From: Rhizophagus clarus
Taxonomy: Eukaryota > Glomeromycota > Glomeromycetes > Glomerales > Glomeraceae
Direction of reading: 5' to 3'
Assembly: GCA_015698045.1 (NCBI GenBank)
Contig: BLAL01000266.1
Location: 62,001 to 126,000, forward strand
Length of the DNA: 64,000 bases
Shown: positions 45,854-58,029 of the stretch, piece after piece
How positions within the stretch are numbered: position 1 is the stretch's first letter
Layout of the letters: the number at the start of each line of letters is the position of its first letter
Translations under genes and position numbers: made by a program
The notes under the pieces: generated by a model
The model's input: only the letters and a program-made list of their open reading frames with translations
What the model was told of the DNA's origin: nothing
The model's database searches: none

Positions 45854-46942
45854 TTTTTTAAAAAGGTTTGAAACAAATTAGTAAAAAAAGAAAGATATAA
45901 ATGGTTAGACTAAAGAAGAGCGAAGAAAAATTTAGTATAAAGTGGAAAAAGGAGCGAACGAAAAAGGATTGAAGAAGAAGCAGATGAAAAAGGATTGAAG
46001 AAGAAGCGGACGAAAAAGGATTGAAGAAGATTTGAATGTAAAATCAGAGATAAAAAAAGTTTAAAAAAAAGGTTGGAAAAGTATCCTATATATAAACTTT
46101 TCTAAAGTTTGATAAACTATTTAGATCAGTAAAACTCGATGTGACGCGTAAATAATTATAATGCATACTAATTAAATTATTATAGCGACGCGTTATTAAT
46201 TGTAATGCATAATTAAAATATTATAACGATGCATATTAGTTAATTGTACTCAAAATTAAATGGATTAAACAAGGGATAACGACGCATATTAGTTAATTGT
46301 ACTCTAAAATTAAATAAATTCGAGGGATAACAATATATATTAGTTAATTGTAAATAAATTCGAGGGATAACGATGCATATTAATTATTTGTAAATAAATT
46401 CGAGGGATACGGTAACAATGCACATTAGTGTTAATTGTACTCTAAAATTAAATAAATTCGAGGGATAACAATGTATATTAGTTAATTGTAAATAAATTCG
46501 AGGGATAACGATGCATATTAATTATTTGTAAATAAATTCGAGGGATACGGTAACAATGCACATTAGTTAACTGAAAATATCCAATCATAGTAGTAAATGG
46601 TATCGATCTCTTTCAATTACTCAAAATTAAATAAATTATTTGAAAATTTAACAATACAAAACAATACAATTAATCGAGATATAACGATGCATATTTAATT
46701 GTTGTACTCAAAAATTAAATAGATCAACAATACAATTAAGAAAAGTCTAAAAATATCTGTATTGTTTACTAATAAAACTGATCGTCGTCTACTACTAGTA
46801 AAGCTGAAATAATGAAATATATATATTACATCGTTTTTTGGTTTTGTTCAGGCAATAAATTCCGTTTTTACTAGTTTTGTTCAGGCAACAAATTCACTTT
46901 CATAAAATTTGGTTCCGTTCACTATCGCTAAAATCACTGAAA
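45854..46942. promoter_or_regulatory. Divergent intergenic region of element E
   Basis: 45945-46030 holds a repeated AAAAAGGATTGAAGAAGAAG. 46130-46600 consists of repeats of TAAATAAATTCGAGGGATAA, CGATGCATATTA and GTTAATTGTACTC; one block of about 120 bp is duplicated (near 46316 and 46436). No ORF with motif support. As in element A, an AT-rich repeat region separates divergent genes. Confidence 0.55.
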
Positions 46943-49822
46943 ATGACCTATAAATGTTCATATTGTTCATGTACTTTTTCGTCAACTTATGCATTAAAAT
47001 GACATATTTCGGACAAGCATCAATATATTGACGAAGATGAAGAAGTAACCTTTCAATCAAACATGCCACACGAAGAACCTGATCTCTGGGATGATGATGA
47101 TAAAGAAGTATCAAAAGTGCCATATCATGAAGAATCCGGTCTCTGGGATGATGATCTTTCAATGAAAGATGACGAATCTGAATCGAAAATAACATTAGAA
47201 CAACCCGTAGAATCTCATGAAAATTTACAAATTTCTGAAGAGTCGGATGAGGAAAGTGGGGAATTTGATGATAACGATGAGTCGGATGAGGAAAGTGGTG
47301 AATTTGATGACGACGATAATGAGGATAATGAAGTTGACTTAACATACTCGTTATCTATCGATGCTGAAGATTTTTGTGGGACCACACTAGATGATGCAAT
47401 AAGAGACAAAACACATCCACCTAACACTGAATGGCCGAACGACATTTATCGTGAATTCATGGAAATTGTTATGGAATATCAATTATCTAATTCTTGCGGT
47501 GATAGGATAATTAAGTTAATCAATAAAAGCAGACAAGAGGCCGAAAAAAACCCATTACCAATAAATACTAAGGAAGGTCGTAGATTTCTTGATGTTAACG
47601 AATTTCCTTATATGAAATTCAAAAAAGTCCTTATCACGAAATTCCAGGATAAAGATTATTCTTTTTATTATCAACCGATAATTCATGGAATTAAAGTTCT
47701 GCTTCTTCAATCCGAAATGAATGAAGAATTTGTTTTTAAGTATAAAAATCACAATACATTGATTAAGACTTATGGTGAACAATTCGAAAGTAATTGGTGG
47801 TATATCACAAAAAATAAAATTCCTGTCGATAACAAATTATTATCGATAATAATCTACGCCGATTCCACAACTTGTGATCATCTGGGCAAAACTTCTGAAC
47901 ATCCTATATATATTTCACTCGGAAATATACCAAATTGGCAGCGAAATAAACCTAACGCTAAAGTACTTGTTGGTTATTTGCCAAAATTGAAAGCAAAAGA
48001 TAATACTACAAGGAATTCTGAGTCTTTCCGAAGATTACAGAGACTCGTTTTTCAGAGATGTCTCCGAATATTATTATCGCCGATAATGAATCAAAATGAC
48101 ATGTATTTAGTTGTTCAAAATAAAATACATCCATTTACACCAAAATTATCGGTTATCCTTGCTGATATGGCGGAAGCAGGAGCATTTACCGCAACATATC
48201 TTCCATCAACTTCTAAACGACCATGTTATTATTGCTTGATAAATAACAAAGATCTTAATAATATGGCATTATCTCATATTGATTTACGAACTCCAGAAAA
48301 GATGAAACTAGCTATTAGTGAGAATCAAGCAAGTGAATTTTCGATTCATAAGGAGTTTAATTATTTTTGGGATTTTGACGATTTTAATATTTATGAGGCG
48401 ACTGCTCCAGATCGTATGCATTTACTCGACCTTGGAGTAACAAAGTATCTCATAGAATTTACTCATGAATTGTTACACCGAAAGGTCAGCAATAGAGCAG
48501 TAAAAGATATGGACCACAGATTGTGCGCAATCCCACGATATCCAGGCTTAATAATATTAAAAAACGGATTGGAAAATATATCTAAATTTACTGCCAATGA
48601 TTATCGTAATATAATGAAAGTGATTATTTTCGTTATAGATAATTTATACGATGATTATAAAGAAGGTGGAATACCATGTAAGAGACTGTGCAACATTTTT
48701 CATAAATATTTGGTAATGTATATGAAGTTGCGTCAGGAGTCATTTACGGATACCGAGTTAACAGAATTAGAGGTAAATATCGATTATTAATTCTAAACCA
48801 AATCTTTAATTAGTATTTAATTTCAGTTTTTTAAAAATTTATTACTACTATTACTAGACGTTAATAACTGAATTCTGTCAAGAATTTGTAACGATATTTG
48901 CCGAATATTCTCCAAGTCGCTGTAAAATACCTAAACTTCACGTGCTTCGTTATCATGTAATTCCGTCAATTTGACTTTATGGTTCGATGAATGGGATGTC
49001 AACAAAAACATATGAAACTTTGCATAAGAAGAGCGTTAAAACTCCATATCGTATGACAAATAAAAGAAATTATGTTCCACAAATGTTAACTACGGTAATG
49101 TTATATGATCTGTTTCGTCATAATCTATTTTAATCGATTAATTTAAATTTGATATGATAGGTGCGACGTCAATATTTAGCCTTGAAACAAAAAAAACCTA
49201 CGATAAGGAGATCTAGTGGATTTCGAAATCTTTTATGGGAGTTCAAATTTACTGAAATTGAAACAACAGTTTCTAAAATAAAACAAGACACCGATATCCA
49301 TCATCTGTATAAAGAAGGGTTTGATAACCTTCATGCAGGTTTTGAAGAGTTTTTGACGGAAAATGAGTTAGAATATGATTATGAATCTGGGCATTTTAAA
49401 ATATATTCTAGTGTAGCTGTTGAATCAACTGATATTATCCGAACAGCAGGAACCTTTTATGGTAATGAATGGTTCAGTGATGTAGTAGTCTCTTCTGAAG
49501 AAACTGCGTGGTATGGAAAGGTATGATATGCTTAAAATTTTTTATTAAGATTTTTGTCATGATGACATGTTATTAACTGAATTAAATTTAGGCACTTTTA
49601 TTATTGGAATTTTCTGCAAAAGGTTTAAAAGAGCCAGTAAATCTTGCTTTGTTACGATGGTATGAAGAAGTACAAGAAGAAGAGATCATATACGACTGTC
49701 CAAGATTATGGCTAACTGATCAATATACATGTGTTTACTTAGATTCGGTTGATATGTCAGTTCACATTATACCAAGAAATAACTGTGAAAATGAATATTT
49801 TGTTAATACGTATATTTTTTAA
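46943..49822 (+). pseudogene. Element E transposase (Plavaka-type), two nonsense codons
   Basis: The exons are 46943-48772, 48858-49094, 49161-49520 and 49592-49822, all phase-0 introns; 885 codons. A C2H2 head reads YKCSYCSCTFSSTYALK-stop-HISDKH (TGA at 47000-47002). An acidic linker with SDEESGEFDD repeats follows. The core has IIIYADSTTCDHLGKTSEHP, IYISLGNIPNWQRNKP, VILADMAEAG, CYYCLINNKDLN and APDRMHLLDLGVTKY. Exon 2 has AEYSPSRCKIPKLHVLRYHV and the second TGA (48972-48974) where Arg is expected. The C-terminal exons have FYGNEWFSDV and ALLRWYEE. Known relatives are the Plavaka branch of CACTA-like fungal elements. The first stop might be bypassed by starting at 47063, but the second cannot. 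Confidence 0.85.
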
Positions 49823-49909
49823 GGTGTAAAATAAAATTAGATTAATATTCTTAGTATTCATTTGTATATGAGTGCGTTTTATGATTTATTAATGAAACAA
49901 TAAATAATG

Positions 49910-50400
49910 GATTTAACTTGATTATTTTTGATAATTGTCAATATCGCAAATCATCGTTAAGATTATTTTCGATAACTGTCAATATCGCAAATTATCAGTG
50001 CGATTATTTTTGATAACTGTCAATATCGCAAATTATCAGTGCGATTATTTTCGATAATTGTCAATATCGCAAATCATCGTTGAGATTATTTTCGATAATT
50101 GTCAATATCGCAAATCATCGTTGAGATTATTTTCGATAATTGTCAATATCGCAAATTATCAGTGCGATTATTTTCGATAACTGTCGACATCGCAAATTAT
50201 CAGTGCGATTATTTTCGATAATTGCCAACATCGCAAATCATCATCGAGATTATTTTCGATAATTGTCAATATCGCAAATTATCAGTACGATTATTTTAGA
50301 AAAAGTTAAATATCGTTGTATAATTGTGAGATAATTATCGAATATTATCACATTATGTTGACCATCGATTTATAAATACGATATTTATCGATAAAGTGAT
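49910..50400. repeat. Right subterminal array of element E
   Basis: About eight units of 45-50 bp: GCGATTATTTTCGATAATTG, TCAATATCGCAAATYATCRK. The units contain the dyad GCGATTATTTTCGATAA; AATCGCAC/GTGCGATT pairs recur. Such arrays at CACTA ends are usually transposase-binding. Confidence 0.8.
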
Positions 50401-50478
50401 AATTATCGATGTATATCTTCTGAAAAAATTTCCTGATGAGTTCTAGCATTTACAGAGGGCAATTAAAATTATCTGGCC

Positions 50479-50662
50479 TATAGATGCCACCCAAATTATT
50501 TTAAGTAAATCCCAAATTAATTTGTACATTTTGACTGCCATAATTCCCAAATCCCAAATGTACAAATTACAAAATTTATATATGTAATTTGTAAATTAAT
50601 TTGGATTTGTACATTTGGGCTGCCATAATCCCAAATTATTTTGGATTTGGATGGCATCTATA
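50479..50662. mobile_element. 184-bp MITE inside the Tc1 element
   Basis: The inverted ends are TATAGATGCCACCCAAAT and the complement of ATTTGGATGGCATCTATA. ATCTGGCC (50471-50478) and ATCTGGCT (50663-50670) look like an 8-bp target duplication, as in hAT-type MITEs. The interior is almost wholly palindromic (AAATTAATTTG, TGTACATTTGG in both senses). Confidence 0.75.
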
Positions 50663-50770
50663 ATCTGGCTACTTTTTAAAATAAAAAATTTTATATAAAA
50701 ATATAAAAAAAAAATAAATATTTAAAATCAATGTTTTATTTATGATTTAATTTATTAAATTATGTAAAAA

Positions 50771-51798
50771 TTAATAATTAATTCTATTGCCATTTGCGGT
50801 AATAACTGCCTCAATTCTCTTAGACATACTATTAACCAATTTTTTATAATATTCTGAAGGAATATCTTTCCACGCATCTTTAACATATTTTTCAAGCACT
50901 TTAATATTAGATGGTGGTGATATATGACAGCGAACCATTATTTTCATCTCTGCCCATAGGTTCTTAATTGGATTGAGATCAGGACTTTGGACAGGCCAAT
51001 CAAGCACCACAATTCCAGCATTTTCACATGTGGTCGCAGCAACCTTTGAACAATGTGGTGGGGCATTATCTTCTTGGAAAATTCCATTACCTCGTGGAAA
51101 ATGTATTTGCAAAGTAGGTACAACATAATCCTTAATGGTTTTAGCATGTATTTGACCAGTAACTGAGCCTTTTAATAGAATAATCGGTCCAAGTCTATTC
51201 CAAGAAAAACACCCTCAAAACATTTTGCTAGGACTATGCTTTACAGTAACTGAGATACAGTCAGGATTCAATTCTTCCCCAGGTTCACGCCATACCTTCC
51301 CCTGACATCCTTGTTGAAACTGTGTAAAAGTGCTTTCATCAGAAAAAGCACATGTCTCCATTTTCTCGCACCCCAATTTTCATACGCATGGGCCCATTCA
51401 AGTCGAGCCTGACGATATGCTTTTGACAGTGCAGGTTTTTTACAAGGTATATAAGCTGTTAACCCAACTTTCTTAAGATTACGGCGTATAGTAATAGCAG
51501 AAACAGGTTGTTCTATACATGCTGTCCATACTGTAGCAAGTTTTTTCATGCAAAGTTGGTAGTTTTCACCATTTTCTTAAACAAATTCTTTAAGCTCTTG
51601 CCGAGCTGGTGAATTAAGAAGTGGTGGATGACCAGTTTATTTTTTTGGTGTTAAAGAATGTGTTTCATGAAGGCGTTTAAGTATATCATTAAAAGTTGTT
51701 TTTCTACACCCTAACTGTTTAGCAATTGTATGACTTGATTGTCCACAATTATGCCCATAAACAATTGCGCCACGCGTTTTTGGGGTAAGTGGCTTCAT
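50771..51798 (-). pseudogene. Tc1 transposase, broken
   Basis: From MKPLTPKTRGAIVYGHNCGQ at 51798, a paired-type HTH is readable (SSHTIAKQLGCRKTTFNDIL), then a TAA (Lys-stop-TGHPP) and PPLLNSPARQELKEFV-stop-ENGE. ITIRRNLKKVGLTAYIP and the YENWGARKWRHV segment follow. A single-base loss near 51356 breaks the first catalytic Asp region (FSDEST in the other frame). A TGA near 51221 follows. The intact last part has EDNAPPHCSKVA (second Asp) and VLDWPVQSPDLNPIKNLWAE (Asp and final Glu, D34E spacing class). Length and order are those of a normal Tc1 transposase of about 340 residues. Confidence 0.85.
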
Positions 51799-51952
51799 AT
51801 TTTTAGAAAGTTCTAGAAAATATGAAATTAAGGGATATGTTTATCATGATTATAAATACAAAATAATGTATTTATTACATCATATTATTATGTCATGATC
51901 GGCATAAATTTGCCAAAACAAAATGGCCAGATAATTTTGATCGCCCTCTGTA

Positions 51953-53549
51953 CTAAATAAACAGTACTTTTTAATTCTTATCTTTTTATTAAAAATTTAA
52001 CCCAATAATTGCTTGAATACTTTTTTTTACTGTTTATTTTTAAAACTAAAATTAGCCAATACATGTTATGAGAATGTTGTTCACTTGGATAGTAATCTAC
52101 ATTTGATTTTCATTTTCTTTTCAATTTGGATCCAATTGTGAAGGAATATAACAAAAAATATTACAAATTTATTCATATTTTATAATAAGAACTTATTTAA
52201 AGACTGTATACAATTTATGCAACAGTAATATTGTTTAAGCCCACTTTCACATAATCAACATCACATTTCACAATAATCACAATATTATTTATCACATTAC
52301 CGAGTCAAGAAAAATCCATTTATCATTACGTAATAACTTACATATTTGATCAGGTCAAGAAAAATACATTTATTGTTATGCATAAACTTGCATATTTGAT
52401 CAGGTCAAGAAAGTACCGCGAGGAGGGTCAAGTCCGATACTTTTGCATCGCAATAATTTATAGTCACGTGATTTTTTACTGTACGTACGTACTACGTACG
52501 GTAAAAAAAAAAAAAAAGGAACTATACATAAATGTGTATACAACACCGTACGTGACATACAAAGGGTTGTATACATGACATGTTTTCTACTTACCGTTTT
52601 TTTTCTCTGTATTTGTTTTTAATACTTGTCAGTCGATAACAATAAATAAATAATATTTAATAACAAAGTATGTATGTATGAAAAGTATAGTGTATACCAT
52701 ACATTGACCACCATATATACAGTACATACATAGGATTCCATACTGTACATGCTTTCATCACCCCCCTATTCGCACAGTACAGTTTACTTTTCATACAGTA
52801 CAGTTTATATGTATACTCCGTATATTCCAGCATTGTTTGAAATTCAATGTGCGGAGTGTGCGCGCGCACAAATTTCTTAAAATTCTGCACATGATCAAAA
52901 TTTTTGTGTGCGCAAAGCCGCACACGAAAATTTTATATGCGCATCCCGCACATTTCCGCACATTTCCACACATCTTTGCTTATTTTCCGCACATTTGCGC
53001 GCACATGTCATTTATTTTATATTTTACGTTAATGGGAAAGAAAGTTTCTAACTTTCTATATTTTTCGTAAATGGATTTGATAATTTTATTTACAAATTTC
53101 ATTAAAAATTTATCGTGTAAAGTTTTTTACCTATTAGATATGATTAACATGTGAATTAAAATAAGGTTTGAATTAGTAATATCCATTGGAAAAATGAATT
53201 ATGCGTAAAAAAAACACTTTCCACACATCATTTAGAAGCGCACATAAAAATTTCTTATTAAAAAAAACGTGATTAATACAATTAAAAAAACGTAATTAAT
53301 ATAATTATGATTAATACAATTAAAAAAAACGTGATTAATACAATTATACAATGTTTATGTATTTACATAATAATTTGAATATATATGGTCTATTGCTATT
53401 TTGTAACGAATGTTCTAAAATTAATATTGATATCGATATTATTCCAGCGAGGGGTATATTGTAGATAGGTTTGGTAGTATATTGTGTGAGAAAAGGAGTG
53501 CATTCGAATCGTGAAGAACGTTTATTACAGAAGTTATTAACTTCCGTGA
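51953..53549. other. Intergenic with short repeats, no gene
   Basis: 52304-52410 holds two copies of a 52-bp unit ending GATCAGGTCAAGAAA. 52478-52500 has overlapping GTACGTAC dyads. 52845-53005 is rich in CGCACATTT and GTGTGCGC words, with a hairpin at 52897-52934 (arms of 16 bp, 15 paired). 53260-53345 repeats ACGTGATTAATACAATTA. The frames crossing the GCACA part have no domain. Confidence 0.5.
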
Positions 53550-56500
53550 CTAGAAAGTAATCCTGTTATCATACTTCAACTTTTTAAATTGATTTTCACT
53601 AAGGTCAAGCTCAGCCTTCACATCATCCAAACTGCTGAAGGGGCGTTTAAGCCGTTTCAAACTTATGTTATGACACTGATGATTGGTGAAGCCAAGGATT
53701 TTAAGAGTTTCAGGAGGTGCCGAATTGATAAATATTTTTTCATTTGCTATGCAAAAAACAGAACACATCAGCCGGTACTGCAAAGACTGACTTCAAATTA
53801 ATAAACGTACCAGATGCAAATTGTGCTCGGCTGGCATATGTGAATCCATAGAAATCTTGAAATTGTTTCCTTGATACTAATGCACTGTTATTTTTACACT
53901 TTATATTCAGGCTTTCTTTTGATTCTGCGATGGTCAGGAACAATAAAGCCCAATCGTCTACGGGAACATCCTTTATGGTTTTGGAGACCTCGTAAGAAAT
54001 CATTAACAAATGATACATATGATACCCATTATAGGTGAAGAACAATTATTACCTTTTCATACTCGTCATTGAATGAATCTTGATCAATGGTCCTTGTTTC
54101 AAGTGTCTCAACGTTGGTGTATTTTATTTGCTGAGCAACACAGAAGATACCAGTTTCGGAACTTTCATAATTAAGAAAACTAAATACATCCCAGGGTGCC
54201 CCGGGTGCATTTAGGAATACAAAATTCATATATTTCTCATTTTTGATATCTTCATTCTTCAGACAATCAAGCTTGGTATAGCAACGAAAACTCTCTTCCA
54301 TTTCATTCATATTTTTGTTTTCGTTAGCCTCAGTAGCTAAATAATATGATTTACGTTTGAGTTCGGTGTGGCTTCTATATTGCAATTTACAAGAAAATAA
54401 TTATAATACCTGGATATCGATGTCGTAATTTACACAATTTGATATCCTCAGGAAGGATAATTTCAGCCTCCTCTGGAAAGCCACGGGAAAATTTTGCACC
54501 CTTAAGGAGTTCTCTCAACTTAATTTTCTTATATCCTAACAAACGGAAAAGACTAAGGCGTAACGCCCAGAACTTTGCATTGAAATCCTCAAAGTTCTGC
54601 CAATAAATTGGATCATCATAATCAAACATGGATCTCCAATAAGTCATCCCAGAATGTTTGGACCTTTTAACAAGTACGCTTGCCCACAAATAAGGTAGCC
54701 GAATATAGCAACCTGTAGTCTTTTCTTCTATATTCAAAATTCCCATTGAACTGAGGTCCTGATAGCTTATTTCGCCATTGTCGCCAAATTTAATCTTTTC
54801 ATATTTGTCAACAGGCAGATCCAATATAGCTTTTATAAGAGGTACGTCCAACCACCTTGAGTTGAATGATAATCGATACTTATAATCGATAGCACATTTA
54901 ACGACCATCATTACTTCTTCAACTTTCACTTGATAAGGATCTCCTTCACATTGTACCAAATCTTCTGAAAACTTACGGTAAAAATATTCTAAAGTTTTCA
55001 CATGTCCTCCGATGTCGTCGATACCAATTCGAAAATATGGATGCAGGCTGACATATTTATCATCAAACCAATTCATGGCCTTACCAATTCCGATTGCATC
55101 CCTGCCATCAAGTAAGCGTAATGGGAGGGGAAGTGGCTGGTGCATGGAACCCGTGATATATTGTTCCAAAGGTCCTTCGATAGTTCCAGCCAGAATGGGG
55201 ATGAAAAAAATGTTTTCAGGTGAATTACACATAATTCCTCCAATGGCGTTTATAAGAATCTTAAAGGAGTCTTTATCAAGTTCGTACAATTTATTAATCT
55301 CGTCAACTCCGAGTACCAGAACCAATAGAGGATTAGAAGTCATTTCTAGATTCTTTTGTTTAATGATGTCATAATAAATAACTCGGAGAACAGTGCTCAG
55401 TGAAATGCCATTGCATAATGAACGAAAAGAAGAATAATCGAATTTGCCAAACCTTGGTTGTGGTTGGAAGTACTCGAATAAAATTCGTATTGCCAGAGAT
55501 GCCTGGGCATTTTTCATGGCTTTATTGCTAATTGTTTGACCAACGATTATGTCTAAAGGATCAGCAGGGGATCCGTTCCCATAGGTAATGTTGATAACGA
55601 CCAAATTACTGAATGCGCGACGGATATCTTCTTTGCCTGAATCATCAGCGCTACGCCTGAGCAATCCTTCGATTTCATCAAGAAACCTGCTCTTTCCCGT
55701 TCCAGGTCCGCCAGCCAATACCGGAATTGGATGAAGGCTTTTATCACTTTTATTACGGTCTTTAAATCGACCCACAATCCCATTTCTTGACGAATCTCCA
55801 TACCAGAGGGTGTTGATAGTGTCATCTCGCCCACAGAACTTGAGGTCCTCACCGAAACCTCTAACAAGCTGAAAAGGTCAATTTGATTTTAGTCAGCGGA
55901 GCTAAAGACACATCATTGAAAAGATGACAAAGCTAGAAGACTTACTCGGATTCGGTTACGGTTCAATGAGAATTGTTGTATCCATCCGTAGATGGAAGAA
56001 GGATCGTTCCAGTTAGGTCCTAAAACCAATAATAAGTAAGAGACTTGTTAGAGGATTTTCTGACATCGTTCCAAACCAATAGATACTCAAAGTCATTTAA
56101 CTGTACCTAGTGGAATACCTTGCTGAGAGGGACCTGTTTAACGCGAAAAAAAAGAGATCAGACCAAACTCGATATTTTGTTATGCGAATTTCTTGTTCGA
56201 GAGGTAAAACATTGGGAGACACTTACCAGTGGTGGGGATGATGGCGATAACGTGAATGTTAGACAAAATAAATTTTTGATTATTTAATTCATCTTCAAAA
56301 TAATCTTTAAACAGTTCTTCAGGTTCCATTTCTTTTCCGTGAAGTTTTTGTTTAATGTCATTTTCGGTAGAAACATTATTTTTAATCGCACTTTTCTTGA
56401 CGTTTATTTTCCAAAGTTTCAGTTTTCGTTTGACAAAATCATCAACATCAGAACATATAAATTCCCTGAGGTATCCAACTGTAACTTGATCTAAGGCAAT

Positions 56501-56617
56501 TCTTTGACCTTTAATTTCAACGTAAATTTCATCTTTCTCCTTGAGAATTGGAAACGGAAAAATTTCAATGTCGGAAGTGTTGCCACGGAGTATACAACAA
56601 TTGAATGACGTTTTCAT
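53550..56617 (-). CDS. Crinkler (CRN) protein with P-loop NTPase domain
   Basis: The exons are 56617-56227, 56133-56107, 55946-56019, 55868-54410, 54374-54053, 53988-53811 and 53746-53550. The header has VTVGYLREFICSDVDDF (helix), KLKLWKINV (strand) and NIHVIAIIPTTG, the place of the HVLV-P-like end of CRN headers. WNDPSSIYGWIQQF follows. The NTPase has AGGPGTGKSRFLDEI (Walker A) and LVLVLGVDEINKLY (Walker B, D-E). The tail has GAPWDVFSFLNYES, VDDWALLFLTIAESK and SALVSRKQFQDFYGFTYASR. These match the C-terminal module usual in this CRN type, possibly nuclease-derived. The 54375-54409 joint does not keep phase, so it is either misread or a lesion. NTPase-CRNs are thought to act in host or fungal nuclei; that is family knowledge. 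Confidence 0.75.
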
Positions 56618-58029
56618 TTTGATTATATTTCTATAGAAGAATGAGTTTTAGTTTTTGGAAGAAAGAAGAAAACCCGAGAGAAGGAGTTGGAGTATTTATA
56701 TACTATAGTACCTTTCTGAATACATCGTGATTATAGACTCCTTTAAACTTCTGTGGCTTGTTGTAACGTAATACAAAAAATAATATAGATACTCCGACAG
56801 AGTTAATAAGCATAGTAAAGTCAACACGAAAAAAATGATTGCGGTTTTTTAGATTTTGATTCTCCGACGATATATTTTTATAATATTTTAGGTCGTACAA
56901 TTGACTGTCGATTGACCATATTTGAAATCAGTGTGTCAGTGTGGCTTTTTTTACTTGCAACACAGAAGTATGTAACACAAAAATAAATTTTAATAAAGTG
57001 AGTACGCCGCGTTCTCCGCAATCACGTGATCGGTGACAGTAAACATCTTACCGTCACTTTCTTCCTCCACGTGATCATAATAAAAATGTTTGTCACTTCC
57101 ATTTCAAAATTTTTTCAAAGTAAAACCCTATTTGTCACATAATAAAAATATTTGTCATCTCATTTCAAAATTTTTTCAAGGTGAACGCCTATTTGTCACA
57201 TAATAATTCATCATATGGTTAATTTCTTAATTCTATAATGTTGGCTAAAAATTGTAAAGGAAGAAAAGTAATAGTAATATTGGGATAAATCAGTTAAATA
57301 TTATAATTCAGAAAAAGTCATATAATATATATAAATCTGGAGGCTGCTGTATAAGTCACTTAATTTCTTAATCCATATAAATATTATAAGTTTATTTGAT
57401 TCAGATAATTAAATGATAAATAAATTATTTTTTTTTGGTTTATTATTGTATATTTACAAGAAAATGACTTCATAATTTGCAAACTAAAGGTATTTTTTTC
57501 ATACAAAATTTCTGAATACCTTACATAATATATAGTCAATATTATTCATTTATTTCTGATACTTTATATTTTATACAAAAATAACTGATATTTAATATAA
57601 AATTTAAATCTAATTGAGTCAAGTCAAAATAATAATATTTTTAGATTTGACTTATCTTGACTTATAAAAATATCAATTAAATCAATTTAATTTGGATTGA
57701 TCATATCCAGGTTAATAAAATTATACAGAAAATTGGTAAAAATGTTTTTATTATAAATTTTTGAAATATCAAAAAATCATTACAATATATAATAATTATC
57801 ATTAAAGGTATGCTTATTAAAAAATGGATCATCCAGATTGAGAATGAACAGTTCGCAGATAATTCAGATAGAATTGTCAGATAATATCAGATTGATCAAA
57901 TATTACACAGATGACTGGATTGATCAGATTGATCAAATAATCTGGTCAAATTTGGTAAATTATTTTTTATCCAATATTTATTTTTATTATTATTTTTTTT
58001 TTCTTATTTTTCTTTTTTAAGAGTCTTTG
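56618..58029. other. Intergenic, no gene
   Basis: It contains a tandem pair of about 66 bp (TTTGTCACATAATAAAAATR with CATTTCAAAATTTTTTCAA, 57080-57205). The rest is AT-rich, and 57840-57960 has GATTGATCAGATTGATCAAA repeats. GATCACGTGATCGG-like words at 57020-57080 could be E-box-type sites for the CRN upstream region; that is speculative. Confidence 0.45.

Larger units (their letters stand above)
39586..50438. mobile_element. CACTA-like (Plavaka-type) element E, host of element B
   Basis: The left end CATCAGGAAATTTTTT at 39586 matches the complement of 50438 downwards (about 32 of 36 bases). The outer 84 bp of the left end is cut off from the rest by element B (39670-43654). Without B it is about 6.9 kb, with divergent partner gene (44040-45853, minus) and transposase (46943-49822, plus). 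A target duplication is not evident. Both ends carry repeated dyads (left: GGTCACATGATATMTATC and GGACTCGTCGAGTAGT; right: the TATCGCAAATTATCAGTGCG array). A 12-bp gap separates it from the Tc1 element. Confidence 0.75.
50453..51950. mobile_element. Tc1/mariner element, 1.5 kb
   Basis: The terminal repeats start CAGAGGGCRATYAAAATTAT at both ends (24 of 26 identical), and TA flanks both (50451-50452, 51951-51952). It encodes one transposase (minus strand) and carries a MITE in its right (transposase 3') arm. Confidence 0.9.

Noticed and set aside
39560..50445. Target duplication of element E
   Set aside because: TAG on the left and AGT on the right do not match, and shifting the ends by a few bases does not help; no duplication is claimed.
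52837..53070. 77-residue ORF rich in His and Phe
   Set aside because: Produced by CGCACATTT repeats; the opposite strand has similar open frames.
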